A stretch of DNA of 64,000 nt from Brevundimonas variabilis (GCF_014199945.1 NZ_JACHOR010000001.1:682001-746000); one strand, 5' to 3'. Positions 45,473-53,746 are shown, counted from the stretch's first letter. Program-made: numbers and translations. The notes: a model not told the origin generated them from the letters alone.

Positions 45473-45590
45473 GAAGTGGCATCATCGAGAATGAGGCGCG
45501 GGGGCGACAGACCGGATTGCTCCGGTCCTGGTCGGGGGGCGTCGCCGCCCCCGCACAGTGAAGAATGCCGGCATCGAACAGGCGTTCCCA
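45441..45590 (-). ncRNA. Candidate structured RNA or attenuating leader (unclassified)
   Basis: On the minus strand three hairpins follow each other: GGGGGCG-GCGA-CGCCCCC (45535-45552), GACCGGA-GCAA-TCCGGTC (45510-45527) and the terminator stem (45449-45472). All have GNRA-type tetraloops in this orientation only, which points to a minus-strand transcript. A competing long-range pairing exists: GCGGGGGC with GCCCCCGC encloses the second hairpin, with GGCAT/ATGCC outside it. This suggests two alternative folds. It lies in the 301-bp gap 45371-45671, which holds no protein gene. I could not match it to tmRNA, SRP RNA, RNase P RNA or a known riboswitch. Confidence 0.5.
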
Positions 45591-45623
45591 TCAAACGCAA
45601 AAATACATGAGTCAGGGCCTGTC

Positions 45624-45649
45624 GGAACAGCCAAGCCTGCCCGGGCGTT
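45624..45649 (+). promoter_or_regulatory. Possible EcfG-dependent promoter (17-bp spacer)
   Basis: GGAAC (45624-45628) and CGTT (45646-45649) are separated by 17 bp, one more than in the three other sites here; both spacings occur among known EcfG promoters. The predicted start would lie 10-16 bp before the ATG of the unknown membrane protein at 45672. Confidence 0.45.
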
Positions 45650-45671
45650 TCCCCCGTTCAAGGAGATCGAG

Positions 45672-46031
45672 ATGACCGACAAGAATCCCAACAGCCCACA
45701 CAGCGCCGACGACGACATTCAGGTCGTTGACGTACGGGACGCTCGCGGAGCCGCACCCGGGCGTCGCATCGTCTGGATTCTTGCCCTGTCAGCCGGGGCT
45801 GCCGCCATCCTGCTGCTCGGCATGTGGGCGCTCTCGAACGGCGGTTTCGCCGCACAGAACGCCAATGAAGGACAACAGTCCGTCGATGCCGCTGCCTTCT
45901 CGAACAACGCCGGCGCGATCCCGTCGGCAGACGCGCCGACTACGGCCACGGGCGAGCCGACGTCGCCACCCACGGGTGAAGCCCCGAACGTCAATGCGCC
46001 CACGGTATCGGCTGCCCCCTCGGGACAGTAG
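45672..46031 (+). CDS. Single-span membrane protein with Pro/Thr/Ala-rich tail
   Basis: 119 residues. An acidic cytoplasmic N-terminus (about 30 residues, SADDDIQVVDVRDARG) is followed by one membrane helix (about 33-53, IVWILALSAGAAAILLLGMW) and a low-complexity extracytoplasmic tail. AAGGAG lies six bases before the ATG. No family recognised. The GGAAC...CGTT motif just upstream suggests induction by the general stress sigma factor encoded at 59 kb. Confidence 0.7.
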   Translation: MTDKNPNSPHSADDDIQVVDVRDARGAAPGRRIVWILALSAGAAAILLLGMWALSNGGFAAQNANEGQQSVDAAAFSNNAGAIPSADAPTTATGEPTSPPTGEAPNVNAPTVSAAPSGQ

Positions 46032-46042
46032 GTGTCACTGCG

Positions 46043-46573
46043 TCAGTCGAGCGCGCAGATGTCAGGTAAACCCCGCAGCGTCCCGGCGTGATCGAGGCCG
46101 TAACCGACCAGAAACCGGTTCGGCGCCTCCCAGCCGACGAAATCCGGCTCGACTGCACGCGGTTCCGGCCAGGGCTTCCGGGCAAACACGCAGGTCAAGA
46201 CGTCCGCAGCCCCCGCCTCGCGGGTGATCCTGACCGCCTCGGCCAGTGACAGCCCGGTATCGAAGACGTCATCCAGGATCAGGACCCGGCGTCCGGCGAT
46301 CGGACGCTGATAGGGCGCATGAACATCGATGCGCCCCCGGCTCGACTGACCGTCGCCATAGGATGCCAGCCACAGAGCGTCGAAGCGGACTTGCCGGCCA
46401 ACCCGCGAGAGCGCGCGGGTAAGGTCCGCCGCAAACCAAAGTCCGCCGGTCAGAAGCACAACGGCCACGGTCTCGTCATCGATCACAGGCGCGATGCGAT
46501 GCGCCAGATCGGCAACGACCCGCTGGATCTCGACGTCGGACAGCAGGACGGTGGGCGTGGTCGGGTCAGCCAT
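46043..46573 (-). CDS. hpt: Hypoxanthine/guanine phosphoribosyltransferase
   Basis: 176 residues; purine salvage from PRPP. The PRPP-binding motif is RRVLILDDVFDTGLSLAEAV; other family segments are VAVVLLTGGLWFAADLTRAL and FDALWLASYGDGQSSRG (flexible loop). PDFVGWEAPNRFLVGYGLD is the typical C-terminal purine-binding motif. The start is ATG 46573; the frame is open further upstream but only inside the neighbouring gene. It overlaps the zinc-ribbon gene by eight bases. Confidence 0.9.
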   Translation of the reverse strand: MADPTTPTVLLSDVEIQRVVADLAHRIAPVIDDETVAVVLLTGGLWFAADLTRALSRVGRQVRFDALWLASYGDGQSSRGRIDVHAPYQRPIAGRRVLILDDVFDTGLSLAEAVRITREAGAADVLTCVFARKPWPEPRAVEPDFVGWEAPNRFLVGYGLDHAGTLRGLPDICALD

Positions 46574-47603
46574 GTCCGGCGGATACAGGCCCTGCATGGG
46601 CCTTGTCGAGCGTGGACGCGTGATCATCCGCAACGGGGCGGGCCTCGATGGGCGTGGCGTGACCGTCCGCAGCACCGATCGGGGCCAGGGCGGATCGCAT
46701 CGGCACATCGTGAGCCTCGGGTTGCGGCGGCCGCCTGACCGCGGGCGTTGCATGGCCGTCCGCAGCATGACCCGCAGTGGCAGCAGGGGCAGATGAATGC
46801 GGCTCTTCGCCGTGGTCATTGCCGTGGGCCTTCGCACCCTCCGCCTTGCCCGCATGTTCGCCAGATGGCGTATCACCCGTCACGAAGTCGACGCCGACAC
46901 CGGCAGCATGACCACCCGGGTCCGGAATCAGGGCAGCGAACCCCTGGACGCTGCCGGGCAGGACGGGGGCAGAATCGATGGCGACGATCTTGAACCCGAT
47001 CTCGGCGCCGTGGTCATCCAGCAGCGCGAGCCGCACGGAAGGGGATACGACCTCGCGATCCCGCACATTGCGCAGAGCTCCGGAGACAAGAACCTGGTCC
47101 GGGGCGTTCGGGGACGTCTTCGCACTGATGGCCTCGAACTCCAGGCCGGTCGGATTGACCGGCAGACCGACGGCGGCATAGGCGGCCCCGGCGCGCGGGA
47201 AAAAGTCGACGATCTCGATGCGAAACAGCCAGGCGGCCGCGATCAGGCCGATGAAGACGCTGGCAAGCCCGGCCCACACCGCGCCGTGCGTAGCGGCGCG
47301 GCGCAAGCGACGCTGCTGCTCGGCGCGCGCGCGGAACGCCTTGGGAAGTTCGGGCGCGGGTGTTTCGGAAAGGTCGGCATCAGCCTCGTCACGCTTGCCG
47401 AATCCTGCCTGGGCGGGAGCCGGGTCCGGCGCAGGGGTTGGCGGTGCTGGCACGGGAACCGCAGACGTCAGCTCCAGCGGCGCGTCATGGGTGGCATGCC
47501 AGACATGGGCACAGGACTGGCAACGCACGCGCCGACCGTTCGCGCCTACGGCTTCGTCAGGCGTGAAATAGCTTGTCGCACAGGACGGGCATGTCAGAAT
47601 CAT
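46566..47603 (-). CDS. Zinc-ribbon (MJ0042) and DUF3426 membrane protein with His-rich tail
   Basis: 345 residues. An N-terminal zinc ribbon (MILTCPSCATSYFTP with RRVRCQSCAHVW) is followed by a Pro-rich linker, one membrane helix (about 108-127, VWAGLASVFIGLIAAAWLF) and a DUF3426 domain (about 140-240; VLVSGALRNVRDREVVSPSV). The last 100 residues are low-complexity and His-rich (EHAGKAEGAKAHGNDHGEE, AGHAADGHATP, DDHAST, SAGHG), unlike shorter homologs, and could bind metal. It is divergent from ftsE, a conserved alphaproteobacterial arrangement, and overlaps hpt. Function unknown. Confidence 0.88.
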   Translation of the reverse strand: MILTCPSCATSYFTPDEAVGANGRRVRCQSCAHVWHATHDAPLELTSAVPVPAPPTPAPDPAPAQAGFGKRDEADADLSETPAPELPKAFRARAEQQRRLRRAATHGAVWAGLASVFIGLIAAAWLFRIEIVDFFPRAGAAYAAVGLPVNPTGLEFEAISAKTSPNAPDQVLVSGALRNVRDREVVSPSVRLALLDDHGAEIGFKIVAIDSAPVLPGSVQGFAALIPDPGGHAAGVGVDFVTGDTPSGEHAGKAEGAKAHGNDHGEEPHSSAPAATAGHAADGHATPAVRRPPQPEAHDVPMRSALAPIGAADGHATPIEARPVADDHASTLDKAHAGPVSAGHG

Positions 47604-47664
47604 GGTCGCTGACTGCGAGGCCTGTTAAGCCCCCTCCTGTCGCAGCAAAGGCGGCAACGCCGTC

Positions 47665-48399
47665 TTGCCCGATCGATTCGAAAACCTGATGCCACTCTCA
47701 CCCCGTCGTGCCGCCGTTCCGCTCGCCTCGTCCGAACCCGTTCGCCTCGAGGGCGTGGGTTTCGGTTATGCCAACCGGCCCGACGTTCTGCGGGACATTA
47801 ACCTCGTTCTGACACGGGGCTCTTTCCACTTCCTTACCGGGCCGTCCGGAGCCGGAAAGACTTCGTTGCTGCGCCTGCTGACGCTCGCGGAGCGGCCGAC
47901 GGCGGGAAGACTGTCCCTGTTCGGCTCCGATGTCACGGGTATCGCCGATCAGGAGGTGCCCCTGCTGCGCCGCCGGATGGGAATGGTGTTTCAGGATTTT
48001 CGCCTGCTGGATCATCTCGACGCCTTCGAGAACGCGGCCCTGCCCCTGCGGCTCGCCGGTCGGCGTCGTGCGGAGTATGCGGACGATGTGCGCGAGATGC
48101 TGAACTGGGTCGGGCTCGGCGACCGGATCACCGCCCGTCCGCAAGCCCTGTCCGGCGGCGAGCAGCAACGGCTGGCCATCGCCCGCGCGGTCATGGCGGG
48201 CCCGGACCTGATCATCGCCGACGAACCGACCGGCAGCGTCGATCCGGCCATGGCGGACAGGCTGATGGTCCTGTTCCAGTCACTCAATCGCCAGGGGACG
48301 ACGGTGCTGATCGCCAGCCACGACGAGAACATCGCCGCGCGGTCAGGGGCCACGGTGCTTCGTCTCTCTGGCGGCTTTCTGCGCGAGGGGCTCGGCTGA
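47665..48399 (+). CDS. ftsE: Cell division ATP-binding protein FtsE
   Basis: 244 residues. Walker A is LTGPSGAGKTSLLRLLTLA, the Q-loop is MGMVFQDFRLLDH, the signature is ALSGGEQQRLAIARAVM, Walker B LIIADEPTGSVDP, and the H-loop ASHDENIAARS. With FtsX it activates septal peptidoglycan hydrolases through the membrane. The start is a TTG at 47665 or an ATG eight codons later; ribosome sites do not decide. ftsX follows with a one-base overlap (TGATG). Confidence 0.95.
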   Translation: MPDRFENLMPLSPRRAAVPLASSEPVRLEGVGFGYANRPDVLRDINLVLTRGSFHFLTGPSGAGKTSLLRLLTLAERPTAGRLSLFGSDVTGIADQEVPLLRRRMGMVFQDFRLLDHLDAFENAALPLRLAGRRRAEYADDVREMLNWVGLGDRITARPQALSGGEQQRLAIARAVMAGPDLIIADEPTGSVDPAMADRLMVLFQSLNRQGTTVLIASHDENIAARSGATVLRLSGGFLREGLG

Positions 48400-49298
48400 T
48401 GCGCCTTTTCCCACGCTCGGACACGGATCTTCTGCCGCGCGAGGCCGCCGGCGAAACCTGGCTTGCCGCAGTCATTGCGGTGCTCTGCTTCATCGCCTGT
48501 CTCGCTGCGGTGGGAGCGGCGTCCGCCGATCGGGCCGCGCAGGGCTGGGCACGCCAGCTTCGCGCAGAAGCCACCGTTCAGGTTCGCCCTCGTGTGGGTG
48601 AGACAGGGGCGACCGCCGCAGCCCGGGCCGCCGAAACCCTGGCCGGAACAGATGGCGTGGCAGAGGCGGTCGCCCTCGATCGAAAGGCCGCGGAGGACCT
48701 TCTGAGGCCCTGGCTGGGAGAGGCCGTCCTCCCGGACATGCCCCTGCCCTTCCTCGTCACCGTGCGGCTGGATCCGGACGCTCCGGCCAGTGCCGTCACC
48801 CTCAGCCGCGCACTGGCGACCGCCGGTCTGGATGCCAGCGTTGATGACCATGCCCAATGGCGCGGCGATGTGGAGCGGTCGGCCGCCCTGATCACGCTCA
48901 TGGCGGGCTTCGCCTTCCTCCTGACGGCAGGCGCGGCCGGGGCTGCGATCGTCTACGCCACCCGGGCCGGGCTGATGGCACGCCGGTCCGTCATCGAGAC
49001 CCTGAGCCTGGCCGGGGCCAGTGATTCGGCCATAGCGTGGCTGTTCCAGAGGCGCTTCGGCCTTCTGGCCGCGGGTGCGGGAGCGGTTGGCATGGCCCTG
49101 GCCCTGCTGGTGATCGGCAGCGTCCGCTTCCTGGGCGGCAGTGATGGCCTGGTCGCGGCCCTGCCCCTGACCTGGGGCGACGCCCTGATCATCCTGCCCT
49201 GCCCACTGATCGCCGCCGGTGTTGCCGTGGTCTCGGCCCGTCTGGCGGCGCTCTCGAGACTGTCGGGCCCGGCCAGACGCCGGAAACGACTGGCCTGA
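48399..49298 (+). CDS. ftsX: Cell division membrane protein FtsX
   Basis: 299 residues with four membrane helices (about 22-42, 166-188, 220-243 and 262-285) and one large extracytoplasmic loop between helices one and two, the FtsX layout. The TSLAGAS-like motif ETLSLAGASDSAIAWLFQRRF couples to the ATPase. It starts with ATG overlapping the ftsE stop by one base. The N-terminal region is divergent from enterobacterial FtsX, as usual in Caulobacterales. Confidence 0.93.
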   Translation: MRLFPRSDTDLLPREAAGETWLAAVIAVLCFIACLAAVGAASADRAAQGWARQLRAEATVQVRPRVGETGATAAARAAETLAGTDGVAEAVALDRKAAEDLLRPWLGEAVLPDMPLPFLVTVRLDPDAPASAVTLSRALATAGLDASVDDHAQWRGDVERSAALITLMAGFAFLLTAGAAGAAIVYATRAGLMARRSVIETLSLAGASDSAIAWLFQRRFGLLAAGAGAVGMALALLVIGSVRFLGGSDGLVAALPLTWGDALIILPCPLIAAGVAVVSARLAALSRLSGPARRRKRLA

Positions 49299-49350
49299 TG
49301 CCGCCCGAAAACCGCTTACACTTTCCCGGATCAGGCCTTAGGGAATCGGG

Positions 49351-49980
49351 ATGAAATTCCTGACGCTCGTCAGCATCCTTGCCCTGATCTGGGTCATCGG
49401 CCTGTTCGCCTTCGCGGACCGTGTCCGGAGCCTGACGCCGGCCGCTGAGCCCGCTCGGGCCGACGCCATCGTCGCCCTGACAGGCCCGTCGGCCGAACGC
49501 GTCAACACGGCCATCCGTCTGCTGGAGCAGGACAAGGGCGACCGCGTGCTGATCTCCGGCGTCAATCGCGAAGTCCGCCGCCAGGAACTCCGGGCCCTGA
49601 CGCCCGGCTCCAGCCGCCTGTTCAACTGCTGTGTGGATCTCGGTTTCGAGGCCGAGGACACGATCGGCAATGCCCAGGAAATCTCGAACTGGGCGCGATC
49701 CAAGGGCTATGACGACCTGATCGTCGTCACCTCGGACTACCACATGCCGCGCGCCCTCCTGGAAATCCGGGGCATGGCGCCGGACGTGAAGCTGACGCCC
49801 TATGCCGTACAGACGCCGTCGCTGGACGACTCCCGCTGGTGGCGGGCCGCCGTGACGGCCCGGCGCATGACGCTGGAGTATCTGAAATACCTTGCCGTGC
49901 TGGGACGCGAAGGCGTGCGACGGATCAGCGGGGACCAAGGCGGATCCGCAGAACCGGTCGCCGCTCAGGAGCCCGCATGA
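49351..49980 (+). CDS. YdcF/SanA-like DUF218 protein
   Basis: 209 residues. A membrane anchor (about 3-24) precedes a DUF218 domain: ADAIVALTGPSAERVNTAIRLL, RVLISGVNREVRRQEL, DTIGNAQEISNWARSKGYDDLIVVTSDYHMPRA. The last carries the conserved TS-YH-RA signature. Family members are linked to envelope barrier function and peptidoglycan or lipid carrier metabolism; the activity is not established. The gene follows ftsX by 52 bp and overlaps plsC by ATGA. Confidence 0.9.
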   Translation: MKFLTLVSILALIWVIGLFAFADRVRSLTPAAEPARADAIVALTGPSAERVNTAIRLLEQDKGDRVLISGVNREVRRQELRALTPGSSRLFNCCVDLGFEAEDTIGNAQEISNWARSKGYDDLIVVTSDYHMPRALLEIRGMAPDVKLTPYAVQTPSLDDSRWWRAAVTARRMTLEYLKYLAVLGREGVRRISGDQGGSAEPVAAQEPA

Positions 49981-50693
49981 TGGTCACGATCCGGTCGCTG
50001 ATCTTCGTCGTCTGGCTGTATCTGTCGCTGGCCATCTTTGCGGTCGGGATGTCGCCGGCACTGCTGATGCCCCACCGCTATGCCCTTGGGGTGGTCAAGC
50101 TCTGGGCCCGCTTCATCCTGTTCGGCCTGCACGGGATCGCTGGTGTCCGGATCGAGTTCCGGGGGCTGGAACACCGTCCGGTCGGACCCGCACTGGTGGC
50201 CTGCAAACATCAGTGCATGCTGGACATCATCATCCCGTTCGTCGTGCTGGAAGACCCCTGCATCATCGCCAAGAAGGAACTGATGAGTCTGCCGTTCTTC
50301 GGCTGGTTCGCCATCAAGACGAAGATGATCTCGGTCGACCGCGAAGCCCATGCCAAGGCGCTCAAGGACATGATCCGCCAGACCCGCGCGCGCGCGGCCG
50401 AGGGCCGCCAGATCTGGATCTTTCCCGAGGGCACCCGGGCCGAACCCGGGACGCCGCCCGACTACAAGCCCGGGGTGATGGCCCTGTATCGGGAACTGGG
50501 TGGTCCCTGCTGGCCTGTGGCAACCAATGCCGGGGTCCACTGGCCGCCGCACGGCTTTCGCCGCTATCCCGGAACGATCGTCTACGAGTTCCTGCCCCGG
50601 ATCGAGGCCGGGTTGAAGCGGCCGGACTTCATGGCCGAGCTGGAGGCCCGGATCGAAACCGCCTCGGATGCCCTTCTGCTTCCCCGCGCCTAG
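49977..50693 (+). CDS. plsC: 1-acyl-sn-glycerol-3-phosphate acyltransferase
   Basis: 238 residues. An N-terminal membrane helix is followed by the HX4D active site CKHQCMLDIIIPF, then FFGWFAIKTKMISVDRE, the glycerol-phosphate site IWIFPEGTRAEPG, and PVATNAGVHWP. It makes phosphatidic acid from lysophosphatidic acid at the inner membrane. The ATG at 49977 overlaps the ydcF stop; AGGAG lies five bases before it. Its TAG stop shares a CTAG with the stop of the convergent hisC gene. Confidence 0.94.
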   Translation: MMVTIRSLIFVVWLYLSLAIFAVGMSPALLMPHRYALGVVKLWARFILFGLHGIAGVRIEFRGLEHRPVGPALVACKHQCMLDIIIPFVVLEDPCIIAKKELMSLPFFGWFAIKTKMISVDREAHAKALKDMIRQTRARAAEGRQIWIFPEGTRAEPGTPPDYKPGVMALYRELGGPCWPVATNAGVHWPPHGFRRYPGTIVYEFLPRIEAGLKRPDFMAELEARIETASDALLLPRA

Positions 50694-51796
50694 GTTGCCG
50701 CGAACTCGCTGAGCGCGTCGATGACAGCGCGGTTCTGGTCCTCGGTACCGACCGTGATGCGCAGCCCATCGTGGATGCCATAGCCGCCGACGGGGCGGAC
50801 GATGATCCCTTTAGAGTTCAGATAATCATTGGCGGCTGCAGCCGTGCGCTTGCCATCCCGGAACAGCACGAGGACGAAATTCCCGGCGCTGGGCAGGACC
50901 TCGAAGCCGAAGCCGCGGATCGCCTGGGTCAGGCGCGGGCGCCAGCTCTGCACCAGATCGCGCGAGGCGGTCTGGTGCGCCTCGTCGGCCAGCGCGGCCG
51001 TGGCGGCGTCCAGCCCGGGGACCGACACATTGAACGGCAGCCGAATCCGGTCGATCGCCTCGGCCACGGCCAGGGGGGCATAGCCGAAACCGACCCGCAG
51101 CCCGCCAAGGCCATGGATCTTGGAAAAGGTTCGCGTGACGACAATGTTGGCGGCGTCGCGGGCCAGGGGAAAGCTGGTTTCCCAGTCGGCCTCGGTGACG
51201 AACTCGGCATAGGCCTCATCGACGACCAGTACGACATCGGCGGGCAGGGCCGCGTGCAGGCGACGGATTTCCTCGCCGCTATTGTAGCTCCCCGTAGGGT
51301 TTGACGGGTTGGAAACATAGACGATCCTGGTCCGGTCATCGACCTGTTCCAGCAGGGCATCGACCTCGGCCTTGTAGCCGGGTTCCGGGGCCAGCTTGAC
51401 CTGGGCCTCGCAGCCCAGGGCACTGATCCGGTAGGCGAGGAATCCATATTGGCCGGTCACGATATTGTCGCCCGGCGACAGATAGGTCTGGTTCAGCAGG
51501 GCAAAGACCTCGTCCGAACCGTTGCCGAAGATCAGCCGATCGGGCTCAAGCCCATGCTTCTCGGCCACGGCATCGCGCAGCTTCGAGGCCCGCCCGTCGG
51601 GGTAGAGGGCGATGTTGCCCAACGCAGCCGCAAACGCCTGCTGTGCCTTTTCACCCGCCCCGAGCGCATTCTCGTTCGACGACAGCTTCATCGGCTTGTC
51701 GAAACCGGCGAGGCCCGACTTGCCACCGACATACGGAGCGATGTCGAGGATGCCGGGCTTGGGCGCGGGTCCGGTCACAGGGGCAGCGTCGGTCAT
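50690..51796 (-). CDS. hisC: Histidinol-phosphate aminotransferase
   Basis: 368 residues, PLP aminotransferase. Key segments are KLSSNENALGAGEKA, LIFGNGSDEVFALL, YVSNPSNPTGSY, VVDEAYAEFV (Asp/Tyr contacting PLP), the PLP Lys in RTFSKIHGLGGLRVGFGYA, and the C-terminal RITVGTEDQN. In alphaproteobacteria this paralog often sits in aromatic amino acid loci and can also transaminate prephenate or phenylpyruvate. The chorismate-mutase-like gene 27 bp upstream supports that. Confidence 0.93.
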   Translation of the reverse strand: MTDAAPVTGPAPKPGILDIAPYVGGKSGLAGFDKPMKLSSNENALGAGEKAQQAFAAALGNIALYPDGRASKLRDAVAEKHGLEPDRLIFGNGSDEVFALLNQTYLSPGDNIVTGQYGFLAYRISALGCEAQVKLAPEPGYKAEVDALLEQVDDRTRIVYVSNPSNPTGSYNSGEEIRRLHAALPADVVLVVDEAYAEFVTEADWETSFPLARDAANIVVTRTFSKIHGLGGLRVGFGYAPLAVAEAIDRIRLPFNVSVPGLDAATAALADEAHQTASRDLVQSWRPRLTQAIRGFGFEVLPSAGNFVLVLFRDGKRTAAAANDYLNSKGIIVRPVGGYGIHDGLRITVGTEDQNRAVIDALSEFAAT

Positions 51797-51823
51797 GGGA
51801 AACCTCGAAATCGGAATAGAGGG

Positions 51824-52510
51824 TCAGAAAACAGGAGCGGCGCCGATGACGCCTTTCAGGGTGCCGGGGGCCATCGCCAGCCGCCCGTCCTCGACCTGCA
51901 CATAGCCCGCGAGCGCGAACAGCTTCAACCCACCCGCCGCATGCACCATCGTCGCGACCAGACCTGCGCCGGAAAGCGCCTGGACAATCCCGGCCTGCGA
52001 GGCCGGGCTGTCGGTGACCCAGAAGGTCCGGTCGTTGCCGGTCGGGCCGGTCAAGGCCCGCGACACCATCAGCGCCTGCGGCCGGGCAGCAAGGTCGTCC
52101 GGCAGGGCCGCGACCACCTGCAGGTCCGGCATCGCCAGAAGCCGCCCCCACCACGGCCGCGCGCTGGCCATATCGATCAGGGCTCGCCCACCCGCCCGGA
52201 CCTCGTTCAAGGCTGCATCAGGGTCGGCGACCATCCCCTGGACTGTGCCGTAGCGGTCAGCGGCCAGCAGGCCCGCGAGCGGGCCACAGGCCGTGATCGC
52301 GTCCCCCGTCGCGGCGTCGATCCGGCCCAGCACGGCCCTGACCGCCGCCCGGGCCGACGGCGCTACGTTCGGGCCCAGAAGGGACCGCAGCGCGATGGCA
52401 TCGGCATCCGGCCCCGTCCGCACGCCGCCCTGCATGCGGGCTGTCACAGCCTCGACCACGGCCCTGTCGAGCTCAAGAAGGCGGGCGTCGCCGGGCGGTT
52501 CGACCAGCAT
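51824..52510 (-). CDS. Chorismate mutase/prephenate dehydratase-like protein, probably divergent
   Basis: 228 residues. The N-terminal helix (LLELDRAVVEAVTARMQGG) and the later segments ASARPWWGRLLAMPDLQVVA and SRALTGPTGNDRTFWVTD resemble the alphaproteobacterial chorismate mutase proteins encoded near hisC/tyrA, which carry a prephenate-dehydratase-like C-terminal part. The Arg/Lys catalytic set of AroQ chorismate mutase is not visible and the helical domain is short. It may therefore be inactive or regulatory. Its ATG overlaps the stop of the DUF2125 gene by one base. Assignment is by pattern and context. Confidence 0.55.
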   Translation of the reverse strand: MLVEPPGDARLLELDRAVVEAVTARMQGGVRTGPDADAIALRSLLGPNVAPSARAAVRAVLGRIDAATGDAITACGPLAGLLAADRYGTVQGMVADPDAALNEVRAGGRALIDMASARPWWGRLLAMPDLQVVAALPDDLAARPQALMVSRALTGPTGNDRTFWVTDSPASQAGIVQALSGAGLVATMVHAAGGLKLFALAGYVQVEDGRLAMAPGTLKGVIGAAPVF

Positions 52511-53604
52511 CAGAACAGCCGGGGTGCGGGCGCGAGGGCAAAGGGTCCCAGAAAGGTGCGGCCCTCTCGGAAGACCAGCGTCAGTTCGACCGCATCGCCG
52601 CCTCCTGCCGCACCCTGGGCTGCGGAGGCCGCCGCCGCCCCTGCCGCACCGACCGGGTTGACGCCGGCGCTGCCGGATTGCGCGAGCCCGGCCAGGGCGT
52701 TGAGCGGGCGGTCAGCCTTCAGGGCGACATTGCCCTGCAACCGTCCATTGGCGTCGGCCGACAGGCTGGGACTGGACAGGATCGCGCGACTTTCACCGGC
52801 CGCAATCTCTCCGCGCGTGTTCAGAAATCGCCCGCCCGAAGCCGTCCAGGCCGCAAAGATCCCGGCGGAGTCCGCGCCGCGCAGGCGGCTGGCGTCGTCA
52901 ATGACCGTCTCGATCTGGGCCGTGAGCTTGCCATTGCGCGCCATGCCCTGAACCGGCCCCCCGGCCCTCCCCTCGGCCTCGATCAGCCGGAACAGCACAT
53001 CCACACTGTCTGGACCGGGCTTCAGCCGCGCTGCCGCATCGGCCGGGATTGCGGCACCCGCCGCAGGACCCAGATGCGGTCGCAGGTAGAATTCGACACG
53101 ATCCGCGCGCGAGATCGGGAAGGCCTCGGCTCCGGGCTGGGCGGTGAACACGGGGTTGGCCAGTTCGATCGCGACGTTGGGGTAGGTCTGGGTCAACCCA
53201 TGGATGCTGGCGCGGATCGCATCTCCCCGCACCGCGACCCTGCCCTTGGCCGCCCGTGTGAGGGTCAGGCCGTCCGGAGCAAGCACGACCCAGCGGGTCG
53301 GGGCGTAGGCATTGGCCTCGGCCACGAAGACCGGACTGGCCAGCGCATGGGTCGACGGGGCTGCAATGGAAACGTCCCGAACCTCGACCCGCGTCCGGAA
53401 CGGCCAGCCGGTCGTGCTCATGTCCGTATAGGCTACGGTCCAGCCGGACTGACGCAGGCTCTCTGCCTGGGCGACCAGCCTCTGCTCGACCTGGGCGGTC
53501 AGCCAGAACCACCAGCCTGTCCAGGCCGCCAGCGCCAGTCCGACGAGTATGAAGGGAAGGAACAGGCCGGCGCGGCTGTGTTTGCGGGGAAGGGCTTCGC
53601 TCAT
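52510..53604 (-). CDS. DUF2125 membrane-anchored protein
   Basis: 364 residues. An N-terminal membrane helix (about 12-36, AGLFLPFILVGLALAAWTGWWF) is followed by an extracytoplasmic beta-rich domain with GWTVAYTDMSTTGWPFRTRVEVRDVSI, the DUF2125 signature, and an Ala/Gly-rich segment near residue 315-335. The repeating beta pattern resembles AsmA-like proteins. Function unknown. In related genomes it is found with hisC/tyrA genes, as here. Confidence 0.85.
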   Translation of the reverse strand: MSEALPRKHSRAGLFLPFILVGLALAAWTGWWFWLTAQVEQRLVAQAESLRQSGWTVAYTDMSTTGWPFRTRVEVRDVSIAAPSTHALASPVFVAEANAYAPTRWVVLAPDGLTLTRAAKGRVAVRGDAIRASIHGLTQTYPNVAIELANPVFTAQPGAEAFPISRADRVEFYLRPHLGPAAGAAIPADAAARLKPGPDSVDVLFRLIEAEGRAGGPVQGMARNGKLTAQIETVIDDASRLRGADSAGIFAAWTASGGRFLNTRGEIAAGESRAILSSPSLSADANGRLQGNVALKADRPLNALAGLAQSGSAGVNPVGAAGAAAASAAQGAAGGGDAVELTLVFREGRTFLGPFALAPAPRLF

Positions 53605-53746
53605 GGCGCTCTGTTACAGCAGGGCGGCGGCGAAAAGAACGGCCTGCGGTTCGCTCGTGGCCCGGACGAAAAAGAACGTCGGCACGGCCGCAACCGCGCC
53701 GAACAACACGCGTTTACGGCCACGGTTCTTTTGCAAGGCATATCCC

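Noticed and set aside
45441..45590. 6S RNA, SRP RNA, tmRNA or RNase P RNA as identity of the structured element
   Set aside because: The conserved SRP GGAAGCAGCC loop, RNase P core and tmRNA tag region are absent. A central-bubble layout vaguely recalls 6S RNA, but neither the usual zapA nor the 5-formyl-THF cyclo-ligase neighbour is present.
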